The notes: a model not told the origin generated them from the sequence alone. Positions 35,426 to 43,868 are shown, counted from the stretch's first letter. The stretch: DNA of 64,000 nt from CAZTNW01 sp964614945 (GCA_964614945.1 CAZTNW010000003.1:208141-272140); one strand, 5' to 3'. Made by a program: numbers and translations.

Positions 35426-36175
35426 TTATCGCGTCAGCTTGGCATAGTAGCGATAACGATCCACGCGGTAGAGGATCTTCACGAACTCCATCACCCGGCG
35501 ATATTGAGAGTAGGTCGTGCGCTCACTTAAAAGCAGGGGTGTTCCTGGCTTGATTTCGAGAAGGGAGGCCTCCCGAGCGGTGGCGAAGGTCACCTCCAGA
35601 GTTTCATCCGCCTCAGTGGGGATCAGATGAAGCCTTTCCTGCAAAATTTTGTAAATCGATCCGGTTTTCTCTACATCTTCCCGCGTGATGGTCTGCCCTT
35701 CAGGCAAAAGGAGGTAGGAGTTTTGCAAACCCATCGGCTGACCATTCCCCAAGCGCAAGCGCTCTATCTGCAAAACTTTATTTTGCGCTGCAGGCAATTC
35801 CAAGTGACGCCGCACATCTTCCGGCGGTTTGACGTAACCGATTTGCAAAATCCTTTGGCCGGGGACAATTCCCCTTCGTTTCATGTCTTCGGTGAAGCTC
35901 GTGAGCTCAGAAATACCTTTTTGCAATTTAGGAGGGGATACAAATGTTCCTCGTCCGTGCTCCCGATAGAGAAATCCCTGCCGCACGAGAAGATCGATGG
36001 CTTGGCGAATGGTCGTTCGGCTGACTCGGTAAATCGTCTCTAATTGCCGTTCCGAAGGAATCGATTGATGAGCTTGAAGCTCTTTTTTCAGTATCTTCTC
36101 CCGCAGAATGTTTGCCAGTTGGTAGTAGCGGGGCAGGACATCATGTGGGTCCACAAGATCAGCCATCGCCCTCAT
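35426..36175 (-). CDS. GntR/HutC-family transcriptional regulator with UTRA domain
   Basis: 249 residues. The N-terminal winged helix-turn-helix is clear (PRYYQLANILREKI, then PSERQLETIYRVSRTTIRQAIDLL near residues 42-65, and GRGTFV). The C-terminal half is a UTRA ligand-binding domain, ending with the typical YRVDRYRY-type strand. HutC-type regulators respond to sugar phosphates or other metabolites. Its position directly upstream of the microcompartment operon suggests control by a pathway sugar phosphate such as deoxyribose-5-phosphate. The start may be ATG 36175 or ATG 36166; AGGAGG fits the second better. Confidence 0.9.
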   Translation of the reverse strand: MRAMADLVDPHDVLPRYYQLANILREKILKKELQAHQSIPSERQLETIYRVSRTTIRQAIDLLVRQGFLYREHGRGTFVSPPKLQKGISELTSFTEDMKRRGIVPGQRILQIGYVKPPEDVRRHLELPAAQNKVLQIERLRLGNGQPMGLQNSYLLLPEGQTITREDVEKTGSIYKILQERLHLIPTEADETLEVTFATAREASLLEIKPGTPLLLSERTTYSQYRRVMEFVKILYRVDRYRYYAKLTR

Positions 36176-36241
36176 ATCCTCCTCGGCATTTTAACTTCAA
36201 TAAGGCAGCATGAGCACAGTTCAAAAAATGCCTTACATATT

Positions 36242-36829
36242 TCATTTCTGCAATTCATCAAAATCTATCGTAATTCCGCTCTTAGTCTTCGTGTAGTAAA
36301 TGATTCTGGCCTGAATGCCTTCCTGTAGTGAAGATTTAGTCTTATATGATTCAGGCTTTATTGACACTGGAATTTCTCCCAGCCACCCGTCAATACCCTG
36401 CGATTCTTCCTCTGAGGTTGCCAGACGAAGAGGGCTCAGGCCCAGGTTATCCGCTACTTTCTTTAGAATTACCTGCTGAACTTTAAACCCAATAAAAGTT
36501 TTCACTATAACCAGATCCCGAACCCACTTTTCAACCATATCCTGACCTATTTCCTTTATAGCCTGGTCCAGTTTCCCCAAATATTGCATATCCTCTTAGT
36601 TGCTCCTGGATGCTTCTGGTTGCTTTTCGGCGTAATACTCCTCCCATTCTCTTACAGACCTTCCGGTGAAATCATGCATCAACTGACTCATTTTTCCCAC
36701 AACCTTGGGTCTTGTTCCCTGAGCGAACTGATTGGCCAGGTTGAGCAACGGTGAAACATATTTAGGTAAATCGGGAGAGCTGATTTTTAGAATCTGCTTG
36801 ATCTCTTTAAAGCTTATTTTGAGCTGCAT
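36242..36829 (-). pseudogene. MjaI-type (CTAG) type II restriction endonuclease split by an in-frame stop
   Basis: Two same-frame open segments together match the MjaI restriction enzyme family. The first (36596-36838) has KYVSPLLNLANQFAQGTRPKVVG, shown here only in part: NLANQFAQGTRPKVVGKMS. The second (36242-36589) has VIVKTFIGFKVQQVILKKVA, the RLATSEEESQGIDGWLG segment and VSIKP-type residues that likely form the catalytic core. A single TAA at 36596-36598 separates them, and ATG 36589 follows three codons later with AAGAGG nearby. It may be a decayed nuclease or a protein made as two chains. Overlaps the methyltransferase by 23 bases. Confidence 0.82.
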
Positions 36830-38177
36830 CGGCTTCAATGACAGTATTTTCTTTGGCCCGCACTAATTGGAGAAATTTTGCTTTCAGGGCAAAGTCCATT
36901 TCTGTTTCCACATTGACCAACCCACTTCTGATTAAATGGGCATTGAGAAAGGTTTTGTTGGTCAAATAAAGATAGCAAAGAAGATTATTGTCCCGATCGT
37001 ATTTGGTTTGATCGAACCTTAAAAAAACCTTTTTACCCCTTGCTAAGTCACGAAGGAATTGCATTGCTTGTCTTCTGGTTTCAGGTCTTTCGCGGACTCC
37101 GAGCAATCGCACCTTTAAGCCGTTACTCAATAAGAGCAAATTGGGATATAGGATATCCTTAATAGTGTAAGTGTTCGCCCCTTTGTTGTCCTCCAATTCA
37201 ATTTTTGAGCCGAAATTCAATGTCCGAGGATCGATTTTTTTATCAAATTGCACGGGGTCGTGAAAAATATAGGGAAGTCTTTTTATTCTCTCCTCGAAGT
37301 CAACTTTTAGAGGTTCCTGCTTAATAAATTCAAAGCTCGCTCCGGCAAACATGCCTCCCTGCTTTGTCCCGACTTTTTCCTTGATTAATGGCAAAAATTC
37401 CTCGTTGATCTCATAACCCACTGAGTTGCGGCCCAAGTTTCTGGCAGCCAGACTGGTGGTGCCACTCCCCAAAAATGGATCAAGAACCATCTCTCCGTAA
37501 AAGCTGAACATCCTGATCAAGCGGCGCGGCAATTCCTCTGGAAACATTGCCAGGTGCTTGCCTTGCTTTTCTCCTGGGAAATTCCAGTGTCCGGCGAAAT
37601 ACTCGTTCCATTCCTCCGGAGTCAGTCTGGATAAATCGCGTGTGCGTTTGCTGACCGTCGGCGGTTTGCCGTGTTTCCTGAAAATCAGAATGAATTCATA
37701 ATCCAGCTTGACAATTCCGTTGCGTGGATAGGGGAAGGAACCCATTATTGTCGCTCCGCCCGTGGTATTACAGGTAGTGACTTTCTGCCAGATGATGGCG
37801 CCCATGTAATCAAAACCAACAGTCTCACAGAACTTGATGATTTCCGTTCGGATAGGGATGATTTTGTAGCGTCCGTAATATACAGACCTGGCGAATTGAT
37901 CGCCGATATTCACGCAGAGGCGACAGCCGGGGTGTAGCACCCGATAGCATTCGTTCCACACCAGGTTAAGGTAGTCAATATATTTTTCATAACTATCATG
38001 AAACCCGATTTGCTGGCCATTGCCGTAGTCCTTGAGCTGCCAATATGGCGGGGAAGTAACAATCAAGTGGATTGAGTGGTCCGAAACCTCTTTCATCCAC
38101 CTGGAGTCGCCAATTATAATCCTGTGAGCGGTTATATCCCCCATCTCTTCGTTTCTATCATACCAATTGAGGCGCAT
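36807..38177 (-). CDS. DNA methyltransferase (N4-cytosine type) fused to a staphylococcal-nuclease-like domain
   Basis: 456 residues. The catalytic motif TSPPYW near residue 41 and the SAM motif DPFLGSGTT near residue 233 are in beta-class order; SPPYW favours N4-cytosine modification, consistent with protection of CTAG beside an MjaI-type nuclease. Residues about 335-441 resemble an SNase domain (LSNGLKVRLLGV, PETRRQAMQFL, LNAHLIRSGLVNVE). The third SNase catalytic arginine position appears to be asparagine, so this part may only bind DNA. No ribosome-binding site is obvious at ATG 38177; ATG 38144 is an alternative. Confidence 0.85.
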   Translation of the reverse strand: MRLNWYDRNEEMGDITAHRIIIGDSRWMKEVSDHSIHLIVTSPPYWQLKDYGNGQQIGFHDSYEKYIDYLNLVWNECYRVLHPGCRLCVNIGDQFARSVYYGRYKIIPIRTEIIKFCETVGFDYMGAIIWQKVTTCNTTGGATIMGSFPYPRNGIVKLDYEFILIFRKHGKPPTVSKRTRDLSRLTPEEWNEYFAGHWNFPGEKQGKHLAMFPEELPRRLIRMFSFYGEMVLDPFLGSGTTSLAARNLGRNSVGYEINEEFLPLIKEKVGTKQGGMFAGASFEFIKQEPLKVDFEERIKRLPYIFHDPVQFDKKIDPRTLNFGSKIELEDNKGANTYTIKDILYPNLLLLSNGLKVRLLGVRERPETRRQAMQFLRDLARGKKVFLRFDQTKYDRDNNLLCYLYLTNKTFLNAHLIRSGLVNVETEMDFALKAKFLQLVRAKENTVIEADAAQNKL

Positions 38178-38255
38178 TTAGTTTCAAAAAATCAGCGTCG
38201 CTGCCAATGCCCCAATCGGTGTCATTAAGGTCGGGTATTTCAATTTCAAATATTC

Positions 38256-38660
38256 TCAGAGAAGAACGAGCCATTTTTCCGCTTCCTCGTGAGTTTCGAA
38301 GGCGCGGAAATCGGCTTTCCTGTTCTCCTCTCTTATCATCTCCCCGAACTTTCCTCTTTCCATCAACTCACGAGGAAGAACAGCGGCGACCTTTATCCGG
38401 TAATTACGGAATCTCTGCAGAATGGCACCGGCCTCGCCGGAGCTCAGGTCGAAGAAACGCGCCGGCAGATTTTCCTTGAAAAGGAGTACCCGCTCGATTC
38501 TCTGGTCGAAGCAATAACCAATAACCTCTATCGCATCGCCCTCCTTCTGAATGAGCAGCTTGCCGGGAAGGCCTGCTAAGATTCTTTCCCCCTTCTCCAG
38601 GATCTCAAAATTCAAATTTGAATTCTCTACCAAGGTTCCGCTCCTTCTTCCCTTATCCAT
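38256..38660 (-). CDS. DUF4180-like protein
   Basis: About 134 residues from ATG 38660 (a TTG at 38696 would add 12 residues). The order of elements fits DUF4180: an early strand, IGYCFDQRIERVLLF, the LPARFFDLSSGEAGAILQRF helix and a C-terminal FETHEEAEKWL segment. Function unknown. It stands upstream of the methyltransferase on the same strand across an 80-base gap. Start uncertain because neither candidate has a good ribosome-binding site. Confidence 0.7.
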   Translation of the reverse strand: MDKGRRSGTLVENSNLNFEILEKGERILAGLPGKLLIQKEGDAIEVIGYCFDQRIERVLLFKENLPARFFDLSSGEAGAILQRFRNYRIKVAAVLPRELMERGKFGEMIREENRKADFRAFETHEEAEKWLVLL

Positions 38661-38864
38661 CACGCAGAAAAAGCCATAGAGGATTATAAAGCGCAAAGGA
38701 GGGAATACCCAGCTAGTTCGCTACGATCGTTTCTACATTAGTCAAGCACGCGCAATCCAAAAGCAATTATTTCTTTCAGCCTATTTAGGCTTGCTGGCAA
38801 ACTAAGCAGTTTAAAGCAAGGGCATTTAGCGAGGAGAAAGAGAGGAGCACCTACTCAGACCTGC

Positions 38865-40466
38865 TCAGCTATTTCGCGGTCGTTCCTCGTTTATAGCAAG
38901 GGGGACGCTCTCCTTCGGCACGGCGGGAGACTTGAGGGCACGAGTTAAAAGATAAAAACCACCGCCCAGAAGGATGCAGCCTGCGGCAATGGAGATCTCC
39001 GCCCCGGGAGAGGCGAGGAAAAGGGGACAGATCCCGGCAATCCCCATGCCCAACAGCCCCAGCACACAGAAGAGTAGCCGGGCAGTTCGAGCGGGAACAA
39101 AATGGGAGGGGCCCTCCTTCTCCTCTCCAGTAGGTACGCCCGGTTTCCAGAGCGTGAGCAAAGTAAAAAGGCTTCCCGCGACAAAGGTCGCCAGGAAAAG
39201 GGAGTAGGGCTGTTGGGTGAGGAAGGCAATAAGGTAACCAGAGAGAAGGCTGAGGACGGCTTTCCAGTTCACTCCCTTTCGCTCCTTCCACCGCCGCCGT
39301 TTAAAAATGAAATGATCCAGGGTATAAAGGAACCCCAGCGGCGGAAAGATAAAGGCCTGCTCCTCCAGGAAGAACCCGAGATTATCCAGAATACCGGCCA
39401 TGGCCAAGCCCACTCCTAAGGCCACAGCGAGCAGCGTGAACCACTGGCGGGCCTTTTGCGAGCTGACCCCGCTGATACTGGCCAGAGCGAGACCGGTGGA
39501 ATACAAGTTCACAACCCGGGCGGGATTCCATTGGGCGATAACAATCAACAGCAATGCCCAGGACGGAAAGCCAATATGGAGGAGCCCGATGAAGAGATCA
39601 CTGGTGAATATCAGGGAAATCCCCAAGATATAACCAAAAGCGTAGAGTATCACGCCTACAGGGAGGATGCCAGCGAGGGGAAGCATGAGGGAATCGGGCA
39701 AGACTCGGCGGGACAGCCTGGCATAATCGGAAAGCATCACGAATTGGGCGGCACAGATGCCAGTCAGCCAGACTGTGCCTGTGGATAGAGGCACACCGCT
39801 TTGAGGATGCATGACCAGGTTGAGGGAGCCGAGGGAAATCTTCCCGACATATTCCAAGGCCAATACGGTACCCCAGATGCATACCGCGAGGAGAGCAATG
39901 GCGGAGATAAAGTTGGTCCAGATTAAGAGTCTCTGGCCAGCGATTGATGGGAAAGCAAAGAGCAGGCCGATCAATGCAGTCACCAGAAAAATAGCGAAAG
40001 TGTTGAGGGAAATCCCCGGGAAGGGTGATTCAAGCATGATCAAGGCTGCACGGGAGGCGATGGCGATGTGTACTCCGTACCAGCCCAATCCCTGCAGCGC
40101 CAGAAGGGGAGAGATCCCGAAGCGGGCTCCTGCCGTGCCGAATGTCGAGCGCGGGATGACGGAAGCGGGAAGGCCCAGATCAGTACCCACGGCGGCATTC
40201 ATCCAGTCAAAGACCAGGATCACGAGAGACGAAAGGCCGACGACGACGCTGATTTCCCCGAGGGAATAAAGCTTCACCAGCATGGCCCCGACAATTACCA
40301 GAGGCATGGAGGCCATACAGCTCATGAAGACGGGGGCCAGGCGCATCCAGCGGATCCTGCTGTGGGCGGGAATCGGCCTGAGGGTGAAGGCCTCCTCAGA
40401 CGGTCCCAATCTATACATTTTTTTGGATCGGAGGGTTCGCAATTTTTTCGCCAGAATTCCTGCCAT
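38865..40466 (-). CDS. NCS1-family nucleobase/cation symporter-like permease
   Basis: About 533 residues with roughly twelve hydrophobic segments. The NCS1 fingerprint is visible near residue 105 (VIPRSTFGTAGARFG) and near residue 255 (WLTGICAAQFVMLSDYARLSRR, motif split over a helix). NCS1 permeases take up purines, pyrimidines, hydantoins or related compounds; specificity unknown. The longest frame begins at 40520; ATG 40466 is preferred, with AGGACA just before it. It diverges from the XRE regulator gene, which may control it. Confidence 0.78.
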   Translation of the reverse strand: MAGILAKKLRTLRSKKMYRLGPSEEAFTLRPIPAHSRIRWMRLAPVFMSCMASMPLVIVGAMLVKLYSLGEISVVVGLSSLVILVFDWMNAAVGTDLGLPASVIPRSTFGTAGARFGISPLLALQGLGWYGVHIAIASRAALIMLESPFPGISLNTFAIFLVTALIGLLFAFPSIAGQRLLIWTNFISAIALLAVCIWGTVLALEYVGKISLGSLNLVMHPQSGVPLSTGTVWLTGICAAQFVMLSDYARLSRRVLPDSLMLPLAGILPVGVILYAFGYILGISLIFTSDLFIGLLHIGFPSWALLLIVIAQWNPARVVNLYSTGLALASISGVSSQKARQWFTLLAVALGVGLAMAGILDNLGFFLEEQAFIFPPLGFLYTLDHFIFKRRRWKERKGVNWKAVLSLLSGYLIAFLTQQPYSLFLATFVAGSLFTLLTLWKPGVPTGEEKEGPSHFVPARTARLLFCVLGLLGMGIAGICPLFLASPGAEISIAAGCILLGGGFYLLTRALKSPAVPKESVPLAINEERPRNS

Positions 40467-40567
40467 TGTCCTATTGTAGGTGCTATTTGTCCCTTTTACA
40501 CAAAAAGTGGAAAGTGACAAAAAATTGTTCGTGAAAACGTCATAAATGTAAAAAAATGCAAAAACCC

Positions 40568-40596
40568 TTGAATCCTATCGGTCAACTTCCTATACT
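40568..40596 (+). promoter_or_regulatory. Promoter of the XRE regulator gene
   Basis: TTGAAT (40568-40573) and TATACT (40591-40596) with a 17-base spacer. The -10 ends only 14 bases before ATG 40611, so the transcript would have a very short leader, or the GAGGAAGG ribosome-binding site would be partly outside it. Confidence 0.5.
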
Positions 40597-40610
40597 GAGG
40601 AAGGGCAATT

Positions 40611-40994
40611 ATGACAAAAGAGCATGCTTCGAATTCCAGCGGACTGGGAGAAAAAATCAAGCAGCTTCTGAGCGAGAGGCGAGTCTCCATCACAGCTCTC
40701 GCTGAATATACCGGGATCTCCCGCCCCACCCTTTATCGAATTCTCGAGGGAAGAAGCGAACTCAGGTTCAAGGATGTCTTCTCCATCAGCAAATTTTTCA
40801 ACATACCTCTGGAGACTTTCTATGCATTGGAACAGGAAAGTCCGGCTCCTTCTGCGGAAGCTGCCCTGCATTTCGGCCTGTCCAGATTTGATGAAACCAC
40901 ATGGTTGCAGAAAATTTACAAGAATCTGGCCCGCAAGGAATTGGCCAAGATTTTGCGGGAAGCGGCGGATATGTTGGAGAGTGACGAGAAGTAA
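40611..40994 (+). CDS. XRE-family transcriptional regulator
   Basis: 127 residues. The N-terminal helix-turn-helix (SITALAEYTGISRPTLYRILEGRSE near residues 25-50, only partly listed: ALAEYTGISRPTLYRI) is of lambda-repressor type. The C-terminal half is helical with no ligand domain recognised. It is followed 37 bases later by an ImmA/IrrE-type peptidase gene, the usual partner that cleaves such repressors. Divergent from the NCS1 permease gene, which is a plausible target along with the downstream aminopeptidase-like gene. Confidence 0.88.
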   Translation: MTKEHASNSSGLGEKIKQLLSERRVSITALAEYTGISRPTLYRILEGRSELRFKDVFSISKFFNIPLETFYALEQESPAPSAEAALHFGLSRFDETTWLQKIYKNLARKELAKILREAADMLESDEK

Positions 40995-41031
40995 CAGTTG
41001 ACTTGCTGGGCGCTCGGAGTCCCTTGGGGGG

Positions 41032-41526
41032 ATGTGCAGCTTGCGGAGCTTGGGTGAGTTATTAAAAGAGTTCGCATCCGAAAACGTGATTGTCGTCTTC
41101 CGCCGCATGAATTTTTGGTCGGGGATTCTATGCTACGTGAAGCAGCAATGGTTTTGCTATGTAAACTCCACCAATCCCATTCCCAATCAGCGCTGGACTG
41201 TCGCCCATGAACTCGGTCACTATGTTCTGCATAAAAAGAGCGGCCTCTATTTCACTGACGGTATCTTTCAAGCAACGGAGGTGGACGCGGAGTGGCAGGC
41301 CAACCGTTACGCCTCAGAAATATTGATGCCGCAGGATGAGGTGGCAGTTCTGATAGAAAATATCTCGCTGCCCTCCGAAAGGGTTCTTAGTACATCCGTC
41401 CATTTCGAGGTTCCAGAAAAGATGGCAGCCTGGTGGCTGTACGAGCTGGGTTATATCCCGAAGAGGTGTTTCTTAGAGTTCCAGCAGCCGCCTCGCCCTG
41501 AAAAAGACTCTCAAGTCGAGGTCTAA
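41032..41526 (+). CDS. ImmA/IrrE-family metallopeptidase
   Basis: 164 residues. The zinc site HELGHYVLH lies near residue 61 (HExxH type) and the WQANRYASEILMP segment near residue 89 supplies the third ligand region. ImmA/IrrE peptidases cleave partner repressors to switch on stress or mobile-element genes. The upstream XRE gene is the evident partner. ATG 41032 follows GGGGGG. Ends before a probable promoter of the next gene. Confidence 0.88.
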   Translation: MCSLRSLGELLKEFASENVIVVFRRMNFWSGILCYVKQQWFCYVNSTNPIPNQRWTVAHELGHYVLHKKSGLYFTDGIFQATEVDAEWQANRYASEILMPQDEVAVLIENISLPSERVLSTSVHFEVPEKMAAWWLYELGYIPKRCFLEFQQPPRPEKDSQVEV

Positions 41527-41655
41527 ACCGGGATTCAGCTCGGGTTTTCGACTCTTGCTCTCCCGGCGATTCCTACTGTAAATCCAGCAATACTGCTGTT
41601 CGTTCAACTGTAATTTTCCGGTGCTGTAAAATAATGATTTGATTTCGTAAAAATA

Positions 41656-41685
41656 TTGACAATGATGATGGGTTTGACCCATAAT
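41656..41685 (+). promoter_or_regulatory. Candidate promoter of the aminopeptidase-like gene
   Basis: TTGACA (41656-41661) and CATAAT (41680-41685) with an 18-base spacer, about 90 bases before the gene. The spacer end holds GGGTTTGACCC, a small inverted repeat that could bind a regulator. Confidence 0.45.
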
Positions 41686-41773
41686 TCTCTCGGAGGATGA
41701 TGCCGATGTAAAAGCGTAGCAAATAACGGGCATCTTACCAAGTGCATCGCATCAAAAGGAGGGAATTAAGTAC

Positions 41774-42823
41774 ATGTCGGAGTACCGCTACGAATACGAG
41801 CTGGGAAGGGCCAGTAAGATCCTGGTTGAGGAACTGTTCAAAATCAAACCCGGGGAGACATTTGTCATTACGGCAGATACGGAGAGCGATAAACGCGTGG
41901 TGGACGCCACAGCGCGGGCCACTTTCGCTGCCGGCGGAAAGCCGATGGTGATCTGGTTGGCCTCTCCTCTGGGTGTGGGCAAGGCCGCCGACGCCATGCT
42001 TCCGACCGAAGCACTCGCTGGGGCTCTCAAGGGAGCGGATGCTTGGATTGAGTACAACAATGAGTGGCTGCTCTATTCCACTCCTTTCGATATCGCCATG
42101 GCGGAGAACCCCAAGCTGCGTTATCAGAACGCCTGCGGCATGACAGTGGATATGATGGTGAGGCTGATCGGAAGGGTCGATTTCCCGGTGCTGGAAAAGT
42201 TCATGACCCGTCTGATAGAACTGACCATGAACGCCAAGCATGTAAAGGTGACGACGCCGGCAGGTTGCGACCTGGAGTTTGACCATGTGCCCGGACGCAA
42301 ACCCACGCTTGAAGTCGGCTACGCGGATACCCCCGGCGCGCACATGCAGCCCGGCCAGATTGCCTGGTCGCCAGACCTGGACTCCATTAACGGCGTGCTT
42401 GTCTTCGATGGCTCCCTCGTCCCTCCCTTCGTCGGCGTGCTGAAGGAACCAGTAGTCCTGCACATCAAGAAGGGGAGCATCGTGAAATTGGAAGGTGGCA
42501 AGGAAGCGCTGGAATATGAGCAATGGCTGAAGAATTTCAATCATCCCCAGATGCTCAGGTTGGCACATATCTCCTACGGCGTACACCCCAATGCCCGCCT
42601 CTCCGGAGATATTGTCGAGGACGAGCGGATTTGGGGCGCCACTGAGTGGGGCATCGGCAACGTCGGGCCCTTCCTCGTACCAGGCGGCATCAGCGGTCCT
42701 TCTCATTCCGATGGGATTTGCCTGAACAGCTCTATGTGGCTGGATGGATTGCAAATTCTGGACAAGGGACGTTTTATCGAACCGAGCCTCAAGGAATTGG
42801 CTAAGAAATTAGGAAAGGGATAA
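41774..42823 (+). CDS. M29-family aminopeptidase/NicX-like metalloprotein
   Basis: 349 residues of the thermophilic aminopeptidase (M29) / 2,5-dihydroxypyridine dioxygenase-like group. Likely metal ligands are the C-terminal acidic and histidine residues: HISYGVHPNARLSGDIVEDER (partly listed: HISYGVHPNARLSG) near residue 270, WGIGNV near residue 294, and SGPSHSDGICL near residue 309. Whether it cleaves peptides or oxidises a ring cannot be decided from sequence. ATG 41774 follows AAAGGAGGG. Preceded by a regulator–peptidase pair and, divergently, a nucleobase-type permease. Confidence 0.8.
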   Translation: MSEYRYEYELGRASKILVEELFKIKPGETFVITADTESDKRVVDATARATFAAGGKPMVIWLASPLGVGKAADAMLPTEALAGALKGADAWIEYNNEWLLYSTPFDIAMAENPKLRYQNACGMTVDMMVRLIGRVDFPVLEKFMTRLIELTMNAKHVKVTTPAGCDLEFDHVPGRKPTLEVGYADTPGAHMQPGQIAWSPDLDSINGVLVFDGSLVPPFVGVLKEPVVLHIKKGSIVKLEGGKEALEYEQWLKNFNHPQMLRLAHISYGVHPNARLSGDIVEDERIWGATEWGIGNVGPFLVPGGISGPSHSDGICLNSSMWLDGLQILDKGRFIEPSLKELAKKLGKG

Positions 42824-42975
42824 TTGAGGCTGTCCTGAGAGAAGAAGCATGCGCCAGGAAGAATCGAGGTAAGAGATCGGCTCCGGGCATTGAATATGGC
42901 ATGAGCTTGTTAATTATAAGTACCCTGGCAGGGTAAAAAATAAGGTTTGACTTATTCAACCTTCCCCCCCTATTG

Positions 42976-43012
42976 CCGGAGGGCTGCACAGCCAGCCCTC
43001 CGGATTTTTATT
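42976..43012 (+). terminator. Intrinsic terminator
   Basis: An 11-base perfect stem (CCGGAGGGCTG with CAGCCCTCCGG), six-base loop, then ATTTTTATT. It ends the aminopeptidase-like gene about 150 bases after its stop. Confidence 0.9.
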
Positions 43013-43086
43013 GGGTTTTCCTCTCTCACTTCCAATCAGTTTTTTCTTATAGATCAGTTAGGATTTCTTCAGGATGCTATTGACAC

Positions 43087-43104
43087 CTTAATTATTATAT
43101 TAAG
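43087..43104. promoter_or_regulatory. Palindrome in the upstream region of the exported-protein gene
   Basis: CTTAAT and ATTAAG flank six bases, about 70 bases before ATG 43173. A TTGACA (43079-43084) overlaps its left side, so a regulator bound here could block a promoter. The remaining 42824-43172 interval holds only the terminator and AT-rich sequence. Confidence 0.35.
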
Positions 43105-43172
43105 AAATATTAGTTGCTTCCCTCTTTATTGAATTTCTCAAGGGAGCAATGGGTTTTTAAAAGGAGGAAAAA

Positions 43173-43868
43173 ATGAAGGTCTGGCGTGTGGTCGCTGTAA
43201 CTCTTCTCGTGGCTCTGCTCTCGTGGTCCCTTACCAGTGCGAGCTCCGAAAGAAATATCGAATTGACCATCAATTCCAATATCGCCCTTGTCAACGGAAA
43301 TGAAGTGCAGCTCGATGTGGCGCCTTTCATCAAGGATGGGAGGACCTTTATCCCCCTGCGTTTCGTCTCGGAAGAGCTCGGCGGGGAGGTCTCCTACACT
43401 ACTAAGGCAGATGGGACGGTGGACAAGGTCTTCGTCAGGATGCCCTTGACCGATGGCTCAAGTACCAGTCCCACCCCACCCCTCACCGACCAACCTTCTT
43501 CGCTTCGAGCGGAGGTGAATGGGGTGGTCCTCGCTGTGCTCAGTATTTCCAAGGCCGCGAAGCACGACATGTGGGTACCGGAAGAGGGAGACATCTTCCT
43601 CGACCTGGAGGTCATGTTCGAGAACGTATCGCGGGAAGGCGAATTCTCCGTGAACAGGCTCTATTTTGCCCTGGAGGACGGAGCCGGGCATGAATACGGC
43701 TACGTCTGGCTGGGAGGTAAAGATCCGCAGATAGAGCTGACTAAGCTCACCAAGGGCCAGAAAACGAGTGGCTATGTCACCTTCAGCGTGCCTGAAGGGT
43801 CAAGTGGATTCACCCTGGTTTATCGCGATATGTCCGAGCATCCTTTCAGAATTCCACTGGGAATTTAA
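43173..43868 (+). CDS. Exported protein with copper-amine-oxidase N-domain and DUF4352-like domain
   Basis: 231 residues. An N-terminal signal peptide (hydrophobic to about residue 24) is followed by a copper-amine-oxidase N-terminal (stalk) domain: LTINSNIALVNG, then DGRTFIPLRFVSEELGG near residue 55. After a Thr/Pro/Ser linker, residues 110-231 resemble DUF4352/telokin-like immunoglobulin folds. Such domains occur in cell-surface proteins of Gram-positive anaerobes; no catalytic residue is seen. AAAGGAGG precedes the ATG. Confidence 0.82.
   Translation: MKVWRVVAVTLLVALLSWSLTSASSERNIELTINSNIALVNGNEVQLDVAPFIKDGRTFIPLRFVSEELGGEVSYTTKADGTVDKVFVRMPLTDGSSTSPTPPLTDQPSSLRAEVNGVVLAVLSISKAAKHDMWVPEEGDIFLDLEVMFENVSREGEFSVNRLYFALEDGAGHEYGYVWLGGKDPQIELTKLTKGQKTSGYVTFSVPEGSSGFTLVYRDMSEHPFRIPLGI

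Noticed and set aside
36242..36589. Second half of the restriction gene as an independent small gene
   Set aside because: It is in the same frame as the upstream half, and both halves together match one family protein; it was merged into a single interrupted gene.
40590..41108. A 172-codon minus-strand open frame
   Set aside because: Antisense of the XRE regulator, which has a recognised helix-turn-helix and good start signals.
41735..42754. A 339-codon minus-strand open frame
   Set aside because: It lies antisense to the aminopeptidase-like gene, whose family motifs and ribosome-binding site are clear; the antisense product has no motif.
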